Of a DNA stretch of 64,000 bases, positions 25,336 to 33,729 are shown piece after piece. The translations under genes and the position numbers were made by a program. This DNA is from Methanoregulaceae archaeon UBA467 (lineage in GTDB: Archaea > Halobacteriota > Methanomicrobia > Methanomicrobiales > Methanospirillaceae), in assembly GCA_002503825.1 (NCBI GenBank), contig DASP01000015.1, positions 62,001 to 126,000 on the forward strand, given 5' to 3'. Below the pieces are notes generated by a model. It did no database searches and was not told where the DNA came from. It saw only the letters and a list, made by a program, of their open reading frames with translations. The first letter of the stretch is position 1. Every line of letters starts with the position of its first letter.

Positions 25336-28300
25336 ATGCATAGAGGCAGTAGGTATATATACACATTATTTCTGATTTTGGTAATTTCCGGGATTATTTC
25401 ATTCCCGGTTGCAGCGGCAGGGGACCAGTTGAAGGACACGGGTCAGCGCTGGGCCGTCATCATCGGGATATCCGATTACCAGAACCTTGGTGATCTTGAC
25501 AATGCAGTAAACGATGCACTGGATATGAAATCGGTGCTTATCAATAGCTGTAATTTTGCGTCCGATCACGTGTATACCTACACAAACGGCCAGGCCTCGA
25601 AAAGGAGCATCCAGAATGCCCTCAGCCTGATGAGCACGAGGGCCGGTCCCTCAGATATGGTCCTGTTTTATTTCAGCGGTCACGGGGACCAGATGGACCG
25701 GGACCTTTCCCCGTATGACGAAGCTGACGGTATGGACGAGGTGATCTGCCCGTATGATTCCTATTCTGACAGTTATGACCGGGATATCAGCGATGACGAA
25801 CTCCAGACCTGGCTCGGGAGGATCAACTCGAAAAATACCATCTGTATTTTTGATACGTGTAACAGCGGGGGAATGGTAAAAGGATCAAGGATCGGTGCTA
25901 TCTACGGGGCATCAAAGGCATCTCCCGCAGTTGAGGCATTTGTCTGGAATGACGGGATTTCGGAAGATCTCATAAAAGATGCCCGTTCCAGCAAATATGT
26001 CATGCTGATGGCAAGTGACGATGATGAGTCCGCTGTTGATTCTTCACGTCTTGGAAACGGTGTATTCACCTACTACCTTATAGAGGGACTCACGTCGACG
26101 TCTGCGAATAGTGATTCGGATCGATATATCTCCATAGAAGAGGCCTTCACGTATGCCCAGGCAGCAAGTACCCGGTACGACTCCCGCATGCATCCCCAGA
26201 TTTATGACGGTGACCGTTATACCGAAATAGAGTTCTCAACCCTTTCTTCCGCACCAGCCCCGACTGTTACCCAGGGCGCTGCTGCCGTAGATATTACCGG
26301 AAAGACGGTTCAGGGGTATATTTCATCAGGGCAGTTGCAGTATTATTATTTTGATATCCCCCCGGGAGGGTCCGTAAATTCATGCACCGTTACTCTTGCA
26401 GGGCCATCGGGATCGGATTTTGACATTTATATAAGAAAAGGCACAAATCCGACCAAGGACGTTTACGATTACCGCGGGTTTACCTCGACAGCAAGCGAAC
26501 AGGTGAGCATAAGTTCACCGTCATCCGGCAGATACTACGTGATGGTACAGGCATACAGCGGTTCCGGCTCATATAGTATATCAGAGACCCACAGCGGCAG
26601 TTCAATCCCGACGGTTACCCCGACTCCGACAATAACGAGGACTGTATTTCCGACCGCCACCCCTACACCGACGGTGACCATGAGTACAACGGTCACGGAT
26701 ATAACCGGTAAAACGGTGACCGGATCGATCTCATCGGGGCAGTCGTGTTATTACTACTTTGATATATCCCCCCTGCAATCCGGGCGTTCATGTACGATAA
26801 CGCTTGACGGGCCATCGGGTGCGGATTTCGACCTGTACGTAAAGAAAGGGTCCGGCCCGACAACAGACAGCTATGATTACCGCGGGTATACGGCATCGGC
26901 AGATGAACAGGTGAGCATCAGTTCGCCGACGTCCGGCAGGTACTATGTCATGGTGAAGGCCTATAGCGGGTCAGGTTCCTACTCCATCACAGAAACGACA
27001 AGCGGGAGCAGCATACTGACGATTACGCCCACTCCGACAATAACGCGGCCTGTATTTCCGACAAACACCCCGTCACCGACAATAACAGGGACGGTATCCC
27101 CGACAGCTACTCCTTCACCGACGGTGACCATGAGTACAACGGTCACGGATATTACCGGAAAAAGAGTAACCGGACTGGTCTCATCGGGGCAGTCGCAGTA
27201 TTATTACTTTGATGTATCTTCCATCCGGTCCGGGCAACCGTGTACGATAACGCTTGACGGGCCATCGGGTGCAGATTTTGACCTGTACGTGAAGAAAGGC
27301 ACAACGCCGACAACTGACAGCTATGATTACCGCGGGTATACGGCATCGGCAGATGAACAGGTGAGCATCAGTTCGCCGACGTCCGGCAGGTACTACGTCA
27401 TGGTAAAGGCCTACAGCGGATCAGGTCTGTATATTATATCTGAGATGACGGGCGGGAGCAGCATACTGACGATTACGCCCACTCCGACAATAACGCGGCC
27501 TGTATTTCCGACAAACACCCCGTCACCGACAATAACAGGGACGGTATCCCCGACAGCTACTCCTTCACCGACGGTGGCACCGGGAACGAGTGGTACGGAT
27601 ATTACCGGAAAAAGAGTAACCGGACTGGTCTCATCGGGGCAGTCGTGTTATTACTACTTTGATATATCCCCCCTGCAATCCGGGCGTTCATGTACGATAA
27701 CGCTTGACGGGCCATCGGGTGCAGATTTTGACCTGTACGTGAAGAAAGGCACAACGCCGACAACTGACAGCTATGATTACCGCGGGTATACGGCATCGGC
27801 AGATGAACAGGTGAGCATCAGTTCGCCGACGTCCGGCAGGTACTACGTCATGGTAAAGGCCTACAGCGGATCAGGTCTGTATATTATATCTGAGATGACG
27901 GGCGGGAGCAGCATACTGACGATTACGCCCACTCCGACAATAACAGGGACTGTTTCCCAGACCACAAGCCAGACCCCGGCACCGGCAGTGACCCCGGGCA
28001 CGGACAGCACGGATATTACCGGAAAGACTGTCCCGGGCTCTGTCTCATCAGGGCGGTCGCAGTATTATTATTTTGATATCCCCTCCGGCACCGGGGTCAG
28101 TTCATGCATGGTAACCCTTGACGGACCGCCCGGAGCAGATTACGACCTGTTTGTGAAGCGTGGGAGCAACCCGAGTACGTGGATGTACGATTACAGTTCA
28201 TCAGGGCGGACTGCAGACGAGGCTGTCACGATATACAACCCGTTACCAGGGCGGTACTGTGTCATGGTGAAGTACAACAGCGGTCCGGGAAGTTACCTCA

Positions 28301-28665
28301 TACGTGAGACTCATTCCGGGGCGGATACGGGGCCCGTAATGCCGGCAGTTACCAGTACTGGGGCTATTCCAACGACGGTTTCACCAACAACCGCTCCACC
28401 AGCGATTTCACCGGCAACGGTTTCGCCAACGACTGCACCCCTGTCTGGAGGAGAGACCGGATATGGATTTATCCCGGTGACTTCCAGCCCGACAAGTGCA
28501 TGGATATACCTGGACGGCGTCCCGGCACGAAAGATCACCCCCTCGACGCTCACCGTTTCGTCGGGAACTCACACTATTGGATGCAGGAAAACAGGTTATC
28601 CCGAACAGGTCCGGACGATCACGGTCGTATCAGGAATGACCACCGGCGTTGCGTTCACGTTGTGA
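25336..28665 (+). CDS. Secreted caspase-family (C14) peptidase with five PPC domains and a PEGA tail
   Basis: Large exported protein of about 1109 residues. A signal peptide (YIYTLFLILVISGIISF, then VAAA) is followed by a caspase domain. The catalytic His is in YFSGHGDQ (codon 25681-25683) and the Cys in IFDTCNSGG (codon 25858-25860). Then come five PPC-type beta domains, each with ITGKxVxGxxSSGQ, YYYFDI, GADFDLYVKKG and GRYYVMVKAYSGSG. They are joined by Thr/Pro linkers (TPTPTITRPVFPTNTPSPT), and a PEGA repeat closes the protein (AWIYLDGVPARKITPSTL). The chosen ATG has GAGG 6 bases upstream; in-frame ATGs at 25324 and 25294 are alternatives. There is no C-terminal anchor, so it is probably released or held by the beta domains. 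Confidence 0.88.
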   Translation: MHRGSRYIYTLFLILVISGIISFPVAAAGDQLKDTGQRWAVIIGISDYQNLGDLDNAVNDALDMKSVLINSCNFASDHVYTYTNGQASKRSIQNALSLMSTRAGPSDMVLFYFSGHGDQMDRDLSPYDEADGMDEVICPYDSYSDSYDRDISDDELQTWLGRINSKNTICIFDTCNSGGMVKGSRIGAIYGASKASPAVEAFVWNDGISEDLIKDARSSKYVMLMASDDDESAVDSSRLGNGVFTYYLIEGLTSTSANSDSDRYISIEEAFTYAQAASTRYDSRMHPQIYDGDRYTEIEFSTLSSAPAPTVTQGAAAVDITGKTVQGYISSGQLQYYYFDIPPGGSVNSCTVTLAGPSGSDFDIYIRKGTNPTKDVYDYRGFTSTASEQVSISSPSSGRYYVMVQAYSGSGSYSISETHSGSSIPTVTPTPTITRTVFPTATPTPTVTMSTTVTDITGKTVTGSISSGQSCYYYFDISPLQSGRSCTITLDGPSGADFDLYVKKGSGPTTDSYDYRGYTASADEQVSISSPTSGRYYVMVKAYSGSGSYSITETTSGSSILTITPTPTITRPVFPTNTPSPTITGTVSPTATPSPTVTMSTTVTDITGKRVTGLVSSGQSQYYYFDVSSIRSGQPCTITLDGPSGADFDLYVKKGTTPTTDSYDYRGYTASADEQVSISSPTSGRYYVMVKAYSGSGLYIISEMTGGSSILTITPTPTITRPVFPTNTPSPTITGTVSPTATPSPTVAPGTSGTDITGKRVTGLVSSGQSCYYYFDISPLQSGRSCTITLDGPSGADFDLYVKKGTTPTTDSYDYRGYTASADEQVSISSPTSGRYYVMVKAYSGSGLYIISEMTGGSSILTITPTPTITGTVSQTTSQTPAPAVTPGTDSTDITGKTVPGSVSSGRSQYYYFDIPSGTGVSSCMVTLDGPPGADYDLFVKRGSNPSTWMYDYSSSGRTADEAVTIYNPLPGRYCVMVKYNSGPGSYLIRETHSGADTGPVMPAVTSTGAIPTTVSPTTAPPAISPATVSPTTAPLSGGETGYGFIPVTSSPTSAWIYLDGVPARKITPSTLTVSSGTHTIGCRKTGYPEQVRTITVVSGMTTGVAFTL
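26690..27960 (+). repeat. 450-bp mosaic tandem repeats encoding PPC domain plus linker
   Basis: Three successive units inside the caspase gene have a period of exactly 450 bases. For example, the block starting actccgacaataacgcgg occurs at 27031 and 27481, and acaacgccgacaactgacag at 27301 and 27751. The units are mosaic: the stretch at about 27645-27710 matches the first unit (about 26745-26810) rather than the adjacent one, which suggests gene conversion or unequal crossing-over. Confidence 0.88.
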
Positions 28666-28983
28666 TGAACGAACGGTAATACCGTTTTTTAAGCACCGGG
28701 AAAATATACCGGCAAAGGGCTGTTAAAAATAAAATGAACCGTAATCTCCGGATCTAATCCTTTGAAAAGTGAAAAACGCAGTTTATCCATGCGAAAGGTG
28801 TGCCGGCACCAGTCGTGTTGCATGGTGTGTGATAACCTATGGACGCTACGCGGTATCAGGTAACTGTATACACGTGGAAGACAAATATTAGCACAACACG
28901 CTGACATTATATTTGGAAATCAATTAAAATTAATTACGTTAATAAATTAATAGAATTAAATTGAACTGGCGGAAACGGTTGAG
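28666..28983. other. Intergenic region with promoter for the methyltransferase
   Basis: About 320 bases. The right end is very A/T-rich (ttaataaattaatag at about 28938-28952), a likely TATA region for the gene at 28984. No coding region is supported. Confidence 0.5.
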
Positions 28984-29868
28984 ATGACAGATACCCGGGA
29001 TGACAGTGAAGATATTTCCGTAGCTGACACCCTCAACTGGAATGAAGAGTGGGAAAGGAGATATATCCGCCACTTAATTACGGTATCAAGCAAAAATTGC
29101 GGGGAATACTGGAAAAACCCGCGGAATGTGCAAAGGGTTATCAAGCGCGGGACGTTCCCGGCGCGGCAGGCATCACACCAGTTGAAGCAGATAGAGATCC
29201 CTGAATCTGCCACAGTCCTGGATATCGGGTCCGGTACCGGGACTCTTGCAATACCGCTTGCGAAGCGGGGCTGTTCCGTGACCGCGGTAGAACCATCGAA
29301 GGCAATGATAGACTCGATGCTTCGCTGCCAGACCAAGCTGAAGTCCCCGCATATCAGGACGGTCAACAAGTCATGGGAAGATGTGACCCCCGATGAGCTG
29401 GAGACCTATGACGTGGTCATCGCCTCGTATTCCCTTACGATGAAGGACATCGCGGATGCGGTGAGAAAGATGGACCTTGTTTCGCGCGGTTCGGTGTATC
29501 TCTTCTGGTACCTTACACCCCCGGCATGGGCCCAGATCATGCAGAACCTCTGGCCGAAGGTCTACGGGAGCCCGTATTATTTCAAACCGACTGCGGAGGT
29601 GCTTTTCCAGGTTCTTTTACAGCATAAGATCTATCCGAATATGGAAGTCGAGATCGGTTCGCATTCCCCGGTCTACTCGTCGCTCGGTGAAGCAGCAGAT
29701 GATTTTTGTGCCCGGATGAACTGCAAGGACGACCGTGCGCGAAGAATCATTACGAATTATTTACGCCAGCATATGAAATGGGATGAGAAGGGCTGGGAAC
29801 TGCGGGGAGATTCCTGGAATGCCCGGATATGGTGGAAAAAGGGTCAGACCCCGGTGCCGAGGAACTGA
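28984..29868 (+). CDS. Class I SAM-dependent methyltransferase
   Basis: Predicted cytoplasmic methyltransferase of 294 residues. The SAM-binding glycine motif I, VLDIGSGTGTLAIPLAKRG, is at about residues 79-97. The acidic end of strand 2 is in VTAVEPSKAMID, and motif IV is in YDVVIASYSLTM at about 146-157. An unusual N-terminal segment (about 1-65) with WNEEWERRYIRH precedes the fold. The substrate cannot be read. It is transcribed alone and converges on a small membrane protein gene. Confidence 0.88.
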   Translation: MTDTRDDSEDISVADTLNWNEEWERRYIRHLITVSSKNCGEYWKNPRNVQRVIKRGTFPARQASHQLKQIEIPESATVLDIGSGTGTLAIPLAKRGCSVTAVEPSKAMIDSMLRCQTKLKSPHIRTVNKSWEDVTPDELETYDVVIASYSLTMKDIADAVRKMDLVSRGSVYLFWYLTPPAWAQIMQNLWPKVYGSPYYFKPTAEVLFQVLLQHKIYPNMEVEIGSHSPVYSSLGEAADDFCARMNCKDDRARRIITNYLRQHMKWDEKGWELRGDSWNARIWWKKGQTPVPRN

Positions 29869-29981
29869 TGGGCTGAAAAAAACGCTCTCATCCGGAATAC
29901 GGACGCATCAGGGAGTCCGGGAGAGCCTGTCGTTCTATCTGCCGGCTGATAAAGGGGCCGGACGTTTACAATTACAAAAAA

Positions 29982-30407
29982 TTATTGTGCAATTTGTACG
30001 GAATGAGTCTTGTTTGAAAGAACAGAGCCGTCCTTCATGATAGCAACATCAAACTGGTATGTCCCTTCATCGAGACCAGCACAATGTGAACATGACGGGA
30101 GGTTGTAGTCATAGATAACGATCGCCGGGCCGGGTGAAGACGGAACTGGCAGCGTATGTTCCAGCCTCATTTTTCCATTCCTGTCTTCAATTCCCTGGAT
30201 TGCCACCGTTGCATTCTGCCCTTCACCCGGTGACCGGAGCGATATGACGATCTTCATGACTTCATTTGAATGGTAGAGGTCTTTGTCGGTGGATACCGAG
30301 GTAATTTCGGCCCTTCCGGTTCCAAGATATGAAGGAGCAACGGATATCACGACGAGAACCAGTACAATAACCCCTGCAAGAACGAGAATGAGCTGATCTT
30401 TCCGCAT
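29982..30407 (-). CDS. Small membrane-anchored extracellular protein of unknown function
   Basis: Product of 141 residues. One N-terminal hydrophobic helix (residues 6-28, LILVLAGVIVLVLVVIS) is followed by a beta-rich extracellular domain: ITSVSTDKDLYHSNEVMKIVI, then a central YNLPSCSHCAGLDEG with a CxxC pair at about 107-110, then FDVAIMKDGSVLSNKTHSV. The pattern resembles an immunoglobulin-like domain held at the outer membrane face. No family is recognised. The CSHC pair could form a disulfide. Confidence 0.72.
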   Translation of the reverse strand: MRKDQLILVLAGVIVLVLVVISVAPSYLGTGRAEITSVSTDKDLYHSNEVMKIVISLRSPGEGQNATVAIQGIEDRNGKMRLEHTLPVPSSPGPAIVIYDYNLPSCSHCAGLDEGTYQFDVAIMKDGSVLSNKTHSVQIAQ

Positions 30408-30864
30408 AAAAAGAGATCTGATGCGATTCTCAATGAGACTTTCGCCCCCGGGGAGTCATCACGCCCTCCCTGCGGGTTCTCCCATGATACCATGATACGC
30501 CTGGTGGCGGGTGCCGGTGTGGAAAACAGGGGAATGAGCAATTGCAGGTTCAGACAGGATAAGGAAAGACCTGTCAGATTCTGTTTTACCGGAATAATGG
30601 TAATTATTGTAGTACGGAGTATTCCCGCAGCATCCGGCTGTACTTCCTGATCCTGCACCGGGAAATATAACGAATGCCACTGCTGCAGCAGGATTTTCCA
30701 TCTTTCCGGCAGTGCGTATTACTCCCGTTCTCCTGGAAATCCGGCCTGCGGCCATTATTGTATTAGTGGATGAATCAGGCTTCAAATGTTTTTCAATCCG
30801 GTCTTTTTAGTTAAATTAATCTTACTTTGATCCTTATAAATTAAAAACGGAGATGGACTGAAAT
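30408..30864. other. Intergenic region, divergent promoters
   Basis: About 460 bases between divergent genes. A TATA box (ccttataaatt, 30833-30843) serves the gene at 30865. Minus-strand frames here (for example 30459-30785) have no ribosome site and low-complexity translations, so I do not call them. Confidence 0.5.
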
Positions 30865-32169
30865 ATGCTGCGTTTGGGTCTGCAACGAACCATAATATTT
30901 TTTTTAATTCTGTGCACGGGTGTGGGACTCTGCATCAATCCCTGTCAGGCAGAGGAAAAATACTATTCAGGCGGACCTGATCTTTTTGTATCCCTTGGTT
31001 CAGGCGACGAGCTGATCCCCGGGTCCACCGTGGAATTACCGCTTGTTCTTGAGAACAAGGGGAAAATAACGATGGAATTTTATAATGCATATACTATCCA
31101 GCCCGAATATCTTCCGACTACCGCCAAATTTGCCACGGTTCGGCTTGTCCGTGGGGATGCTCCCGTCAGGGTGAAATCCAATCCCCAGATTGTCGGGGAC
31201 ATACCGGCGGGTGTGGTTGTCCCTGCAGGTTTTATCGTTGAGATCCCTCAGGATGCAAAGGCCGGCAGTTACACGATGCAGGCAGTCGTCACCTACCAGT
31301 ACGTCCCGAGGGTGGTTCAGCAGGGTACCGACAATATTGAATATTATTTCAGGGATGCAGAAACAATCCTTCCCGTTCACGTGGTAATCAGGCCGATGGT
31401 CGTTTTGTCGGTGGAAAATACCCGGAGCGAAGACCTCAATGCCGGCGGTGAAGGATACATAACATTCACCATCAGGAATACCGGCCAGGACACGGGGAAT
31501 CGTACATCCATCTACCTTTTACCGGAAGGGGCAAGCCCCGTGGTGCCGTACAGCAACGGTATCTATATAGGCGACCTTCACCCGGACGGAACGGCACAAC
31601 CACGGTTCAAGGTCACGGTCTCGAGAAATGCAGACCCCACCCAGACATACCCTGTCACCCTGTATGCAACATACCGTGACTTTGAGGGAAATAACGCCAT
31701 TTCGCCGCAGGTGAGTACAGGGGTAACATTCGGTGAGAAAGTGCAATTCGAATGCACCAGCACGCCGTCGGTTATTCACCCGGGACAGACCGATATCGTC
31801 AGTACGACCTATAAAAATACCGGGAATACGACGGTCTACAACGCACAGGCCCGCATCAGCGTTATCGACCCTTTTTCAAGCGACGATGACACCGCGTATA
31901 TCGGCAACCTTAAGCCGGGGGAGTCGGCCACCGCATTATTCAGTGTCAGGACAGATGCGGGAGCAACGATCAAGACCTATTCCGTGGACTCCGAAGTGCA
32001 GTATACCGATTCCGCCAATACTGCGTTTATATCTGACAATATTCCCGTGATCCTCGATGTGCAGCCGGGTTCAGATGCAGGCCTCATCGCGATAATCCTG
32101 ATCATTGTTATCGTCGCAACAGGGGCGTTCCTGTGGCACCGGAAGAAGAGAACGGCCGGTATAAAGTGA
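30865..32169 (+). CDS. COG1361-type surface (S-layer-like) protein A
   Basis: Exported protein of 434 residues with signal peptide (about 1-30, FFLILCTGVGLCINPCQA). A series of immunoglobulin-like/NEW3-like beta domains follows, with repeated phrases such as VELPLVLENKGKITMEFYN, YITFTIRNTGQDTG and IVSTTYKNTGNTTVYNAQA. A membrane anchor at about 405-425 (LIAIILIIVIVATGAFLW) ends in a basic tail (HRKKR). It is tandem with a paralogue that starts 8 bases after its stop if the start at 32178 is used. Role: cell-surface structure or adhesion, inferred from architecture. Confidence 0.85.
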   Translation: MLRLGLQRTIIFFLILCTGVGLCINPCQAEEKYYSGGPDLFVSLGSGDELIPGSTVELPLVLENKGKITMEFYNAYTIQPEYLPTTAKFATVRLVRGDAPVRVKSNPQIVGDIPAGVVVPAGFIVEIPQDAKAGSYTMQAVVTYQYVPRVVQQGTDNIEYYFRDAETILPVHVVIRPMVVLSVENTRSEDLNAGGEGYITFTIRNTGQDTGNRTSIYLLPEGASPVVPYSNGIYIGDLHPDGTAQPRFKVTVSRNADPTQTYPVTLYATYRDFEGNNAISPQVSTGVTFGEKVQFECTSTPSVIHPGQTDIVSTTYKNTGNTTVYNAQARISVIDPFSSDDDTAYIGNLKPGESATALFSVRTDAGATIKTYSVDSEVQYTDSANTAFISDNIPVILDVQPGSDAGLIAIILIIVIVATGAFLWHRKKRTAGIK

Positions 32170-32177
32170 CGGTTCCC

Positions 32178-33524
32178 ATGACCCGCCATTTTCCGCCTGA
32201 AATGGTGCATTCCTCAAATGCACCTTTTATCGTGCTTTCCGGGCTCGTTCTCGCCTTATTCCTGTGTTGTGCCCCGTGTCTTGCGGCGGGATACATCTAC
32301 CTCGATACCGGTGAGCAGCCGACCCTTGTGGCGCAGTCAGAAGGAGACACACGGTACTACCCGGGCGACACGTTTGAGATGACCGTCCTCCTGACCAACC
32401 GGGGGAGGGATTCGGCAATGCAGGTGGCCCCGCTCCTGACGCCCGGTGCCTATGACCCGAGCACCGCCCTCGGTGTCACGGTCAGGCCCGGTGCAGGGGA
32501 TGCCCCGGTCACCCTCAAAAGCCTGCCAATAGTTGCCGGGGATATCGGTTCATGGGACCAGGTACCGCTCACCCTCCGGGGCACCGTTCATCAGGATGCC
32601 TCTCCGGGTGTCTATTATGTCCCCCTTCTGGTAACCTACCGGTACGCGTATGCAATACCCATGGTCGGACCGGATTTTTCAACGTTTGAAATTCTTTACC
32701 GCGAGAAGGAACAGGTCCTTCCGGTCACCATCCGGGTGATGAGCGAGGTACGCCCGGCCGTCATCAGCGAGGATGCCCTGAACATGGTGCCAGGTACGCA
32801 GGGGTACCTGGCAGTGGAGGTTAAAAACATCGGCTATGCGACCGGCACCGAGGTCACCCTTCGAATTGTGCCCTCCGACAACGTCACGTTCCAGATGGTT
32901 GAGGACAGCGTGTACTTCGGGAGATTCGGGCCCGGTGATACCGCACCGGTCCGGGTGAGGATTGCGGTCAGAGAGCACACTGCAGCCGGATCATACCCTG
33001 CGTCTCTTGAAGGGGTATATCGTGATGCAGACGGTATCTTCCGCAACACCCCGCAGGTCCCGCTCGGGATACCGGTATCACGGGGTGCAGTAATAGATGC
33101 GGTTACAAAGGACCTGACCATCGGAACGGGAGAAAAAGAGACGATATCAATTTCTTACATCAATACAGGCGACACCCCGGCGATAAATGCGCAGGCCCGT
33201 ATTATCGGGAACCAGATCCTCGTGCCGGTGACTGACAGTGCCTCACTGGGGACCATCGGTCCCCATGAAACCAGAACCGCACAATTCGTTCTCTCGGCTC
33301 AATCAGCCATTGCAGGAAAACGGTATGTCCTTGACACCGAAGTGAAGTACCGCGACGGGCTGGACGCCCTGATGCTCTCTGACAAGATGAGTTTCGGGGT
33401 GGACATACAACAGCCCACTGGCCTTAATGCAATAACCTCAAACCCGGTCATCCTGATTATCATAGCAGGCGTTCTCGTAATACTCATCTATGCCGGCTGG
33501 AAATTACGGCGAAGGCAGATATAG
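32178..33524 (+). CDS. COG1361-type surface (S-layer-like) protein B
   Basis: Paralogue of the preceding gene, about 448 residues. The signal peptide (FIVLSGLVLALFLCCAPCLA) is followed by the same beta-domain phrases: MTVLLTNRGRDSAMQVAP, YLAVEVKNIGYATGTEVTL and ISISYINTGDTPAINAQARI. It ends in a membrane segment (VILIIIAGVLVILIYAGW) and a basic tail (KLRRRQI). In-frame ATGs at 32133, 32178 and 32202 are possible. I prefer 32178 because 32133 lies inside the upstream gene; 32202 gives the most typical signal peptide. The pair probably forms one transcript. Confidence 0.84.
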   Translation: MTRHFPPEMVHSSNAPFIVLSGLVLALFLCCAPCLAAGYIYLDTGEQPTLVAQSEGDTRYYPGDTFEMTVLLTNRGRDSAMQVAPLLTPGAYDPSTALGVTVRPGAGDAPVTLKSLPIVAGDIGSWDQVPLTLRGTVHQDASPGVYYVPLLVTYRYAYAIPMVGPDFSTFEILYREKEQVLPVTIRVMSEVRPAVISEDALNMVPGTQGYLAVEVKNIGYATGTEVTLRIVPSDNVTFQMVEDSVYFGRFGPGDTAPVRVRIAVREHTAAGSYPASLEGVYRDADGIFRNTPQVPLGIPVSRGAVIDAVTKDLTIGTGEKETISISYINTGDTPAINAQARIIGNQILVPVTDSASLGTIGPHETRTAQFVLSAQSAIAGKRYVLDTEVKYRDGLDALMLSDKMSFGVDIQQPTGLNAITSNPVILIIIAGVLVILIYAGWKLRRRQI

Positions 33525-33729
33525 TCATCGGGAATGGATCTCCTGAGTGCACAATCCTATAAAAGAAACCTTACTCCATTTTCCTGTTCGCAGACATGCC
33601 GGATCCCGTGAAGAGGAGGATATTCCACTGTTTTTTTACTCCCATAATGTGCCGTCCGTGACATTTCAAACGCCTTTAACGACCGAATTCTCCTTAAAGA
33701 CACGGCGAAGATGCCTGCATCCTTCGCGG

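Noticed and set aside
30347..30785. Two overlapping minus-strand frames in the divergent gap
   Set aside because: Low-complexity translations, no signal peptide or ribosome site; the gap is explained by divergent promoters.
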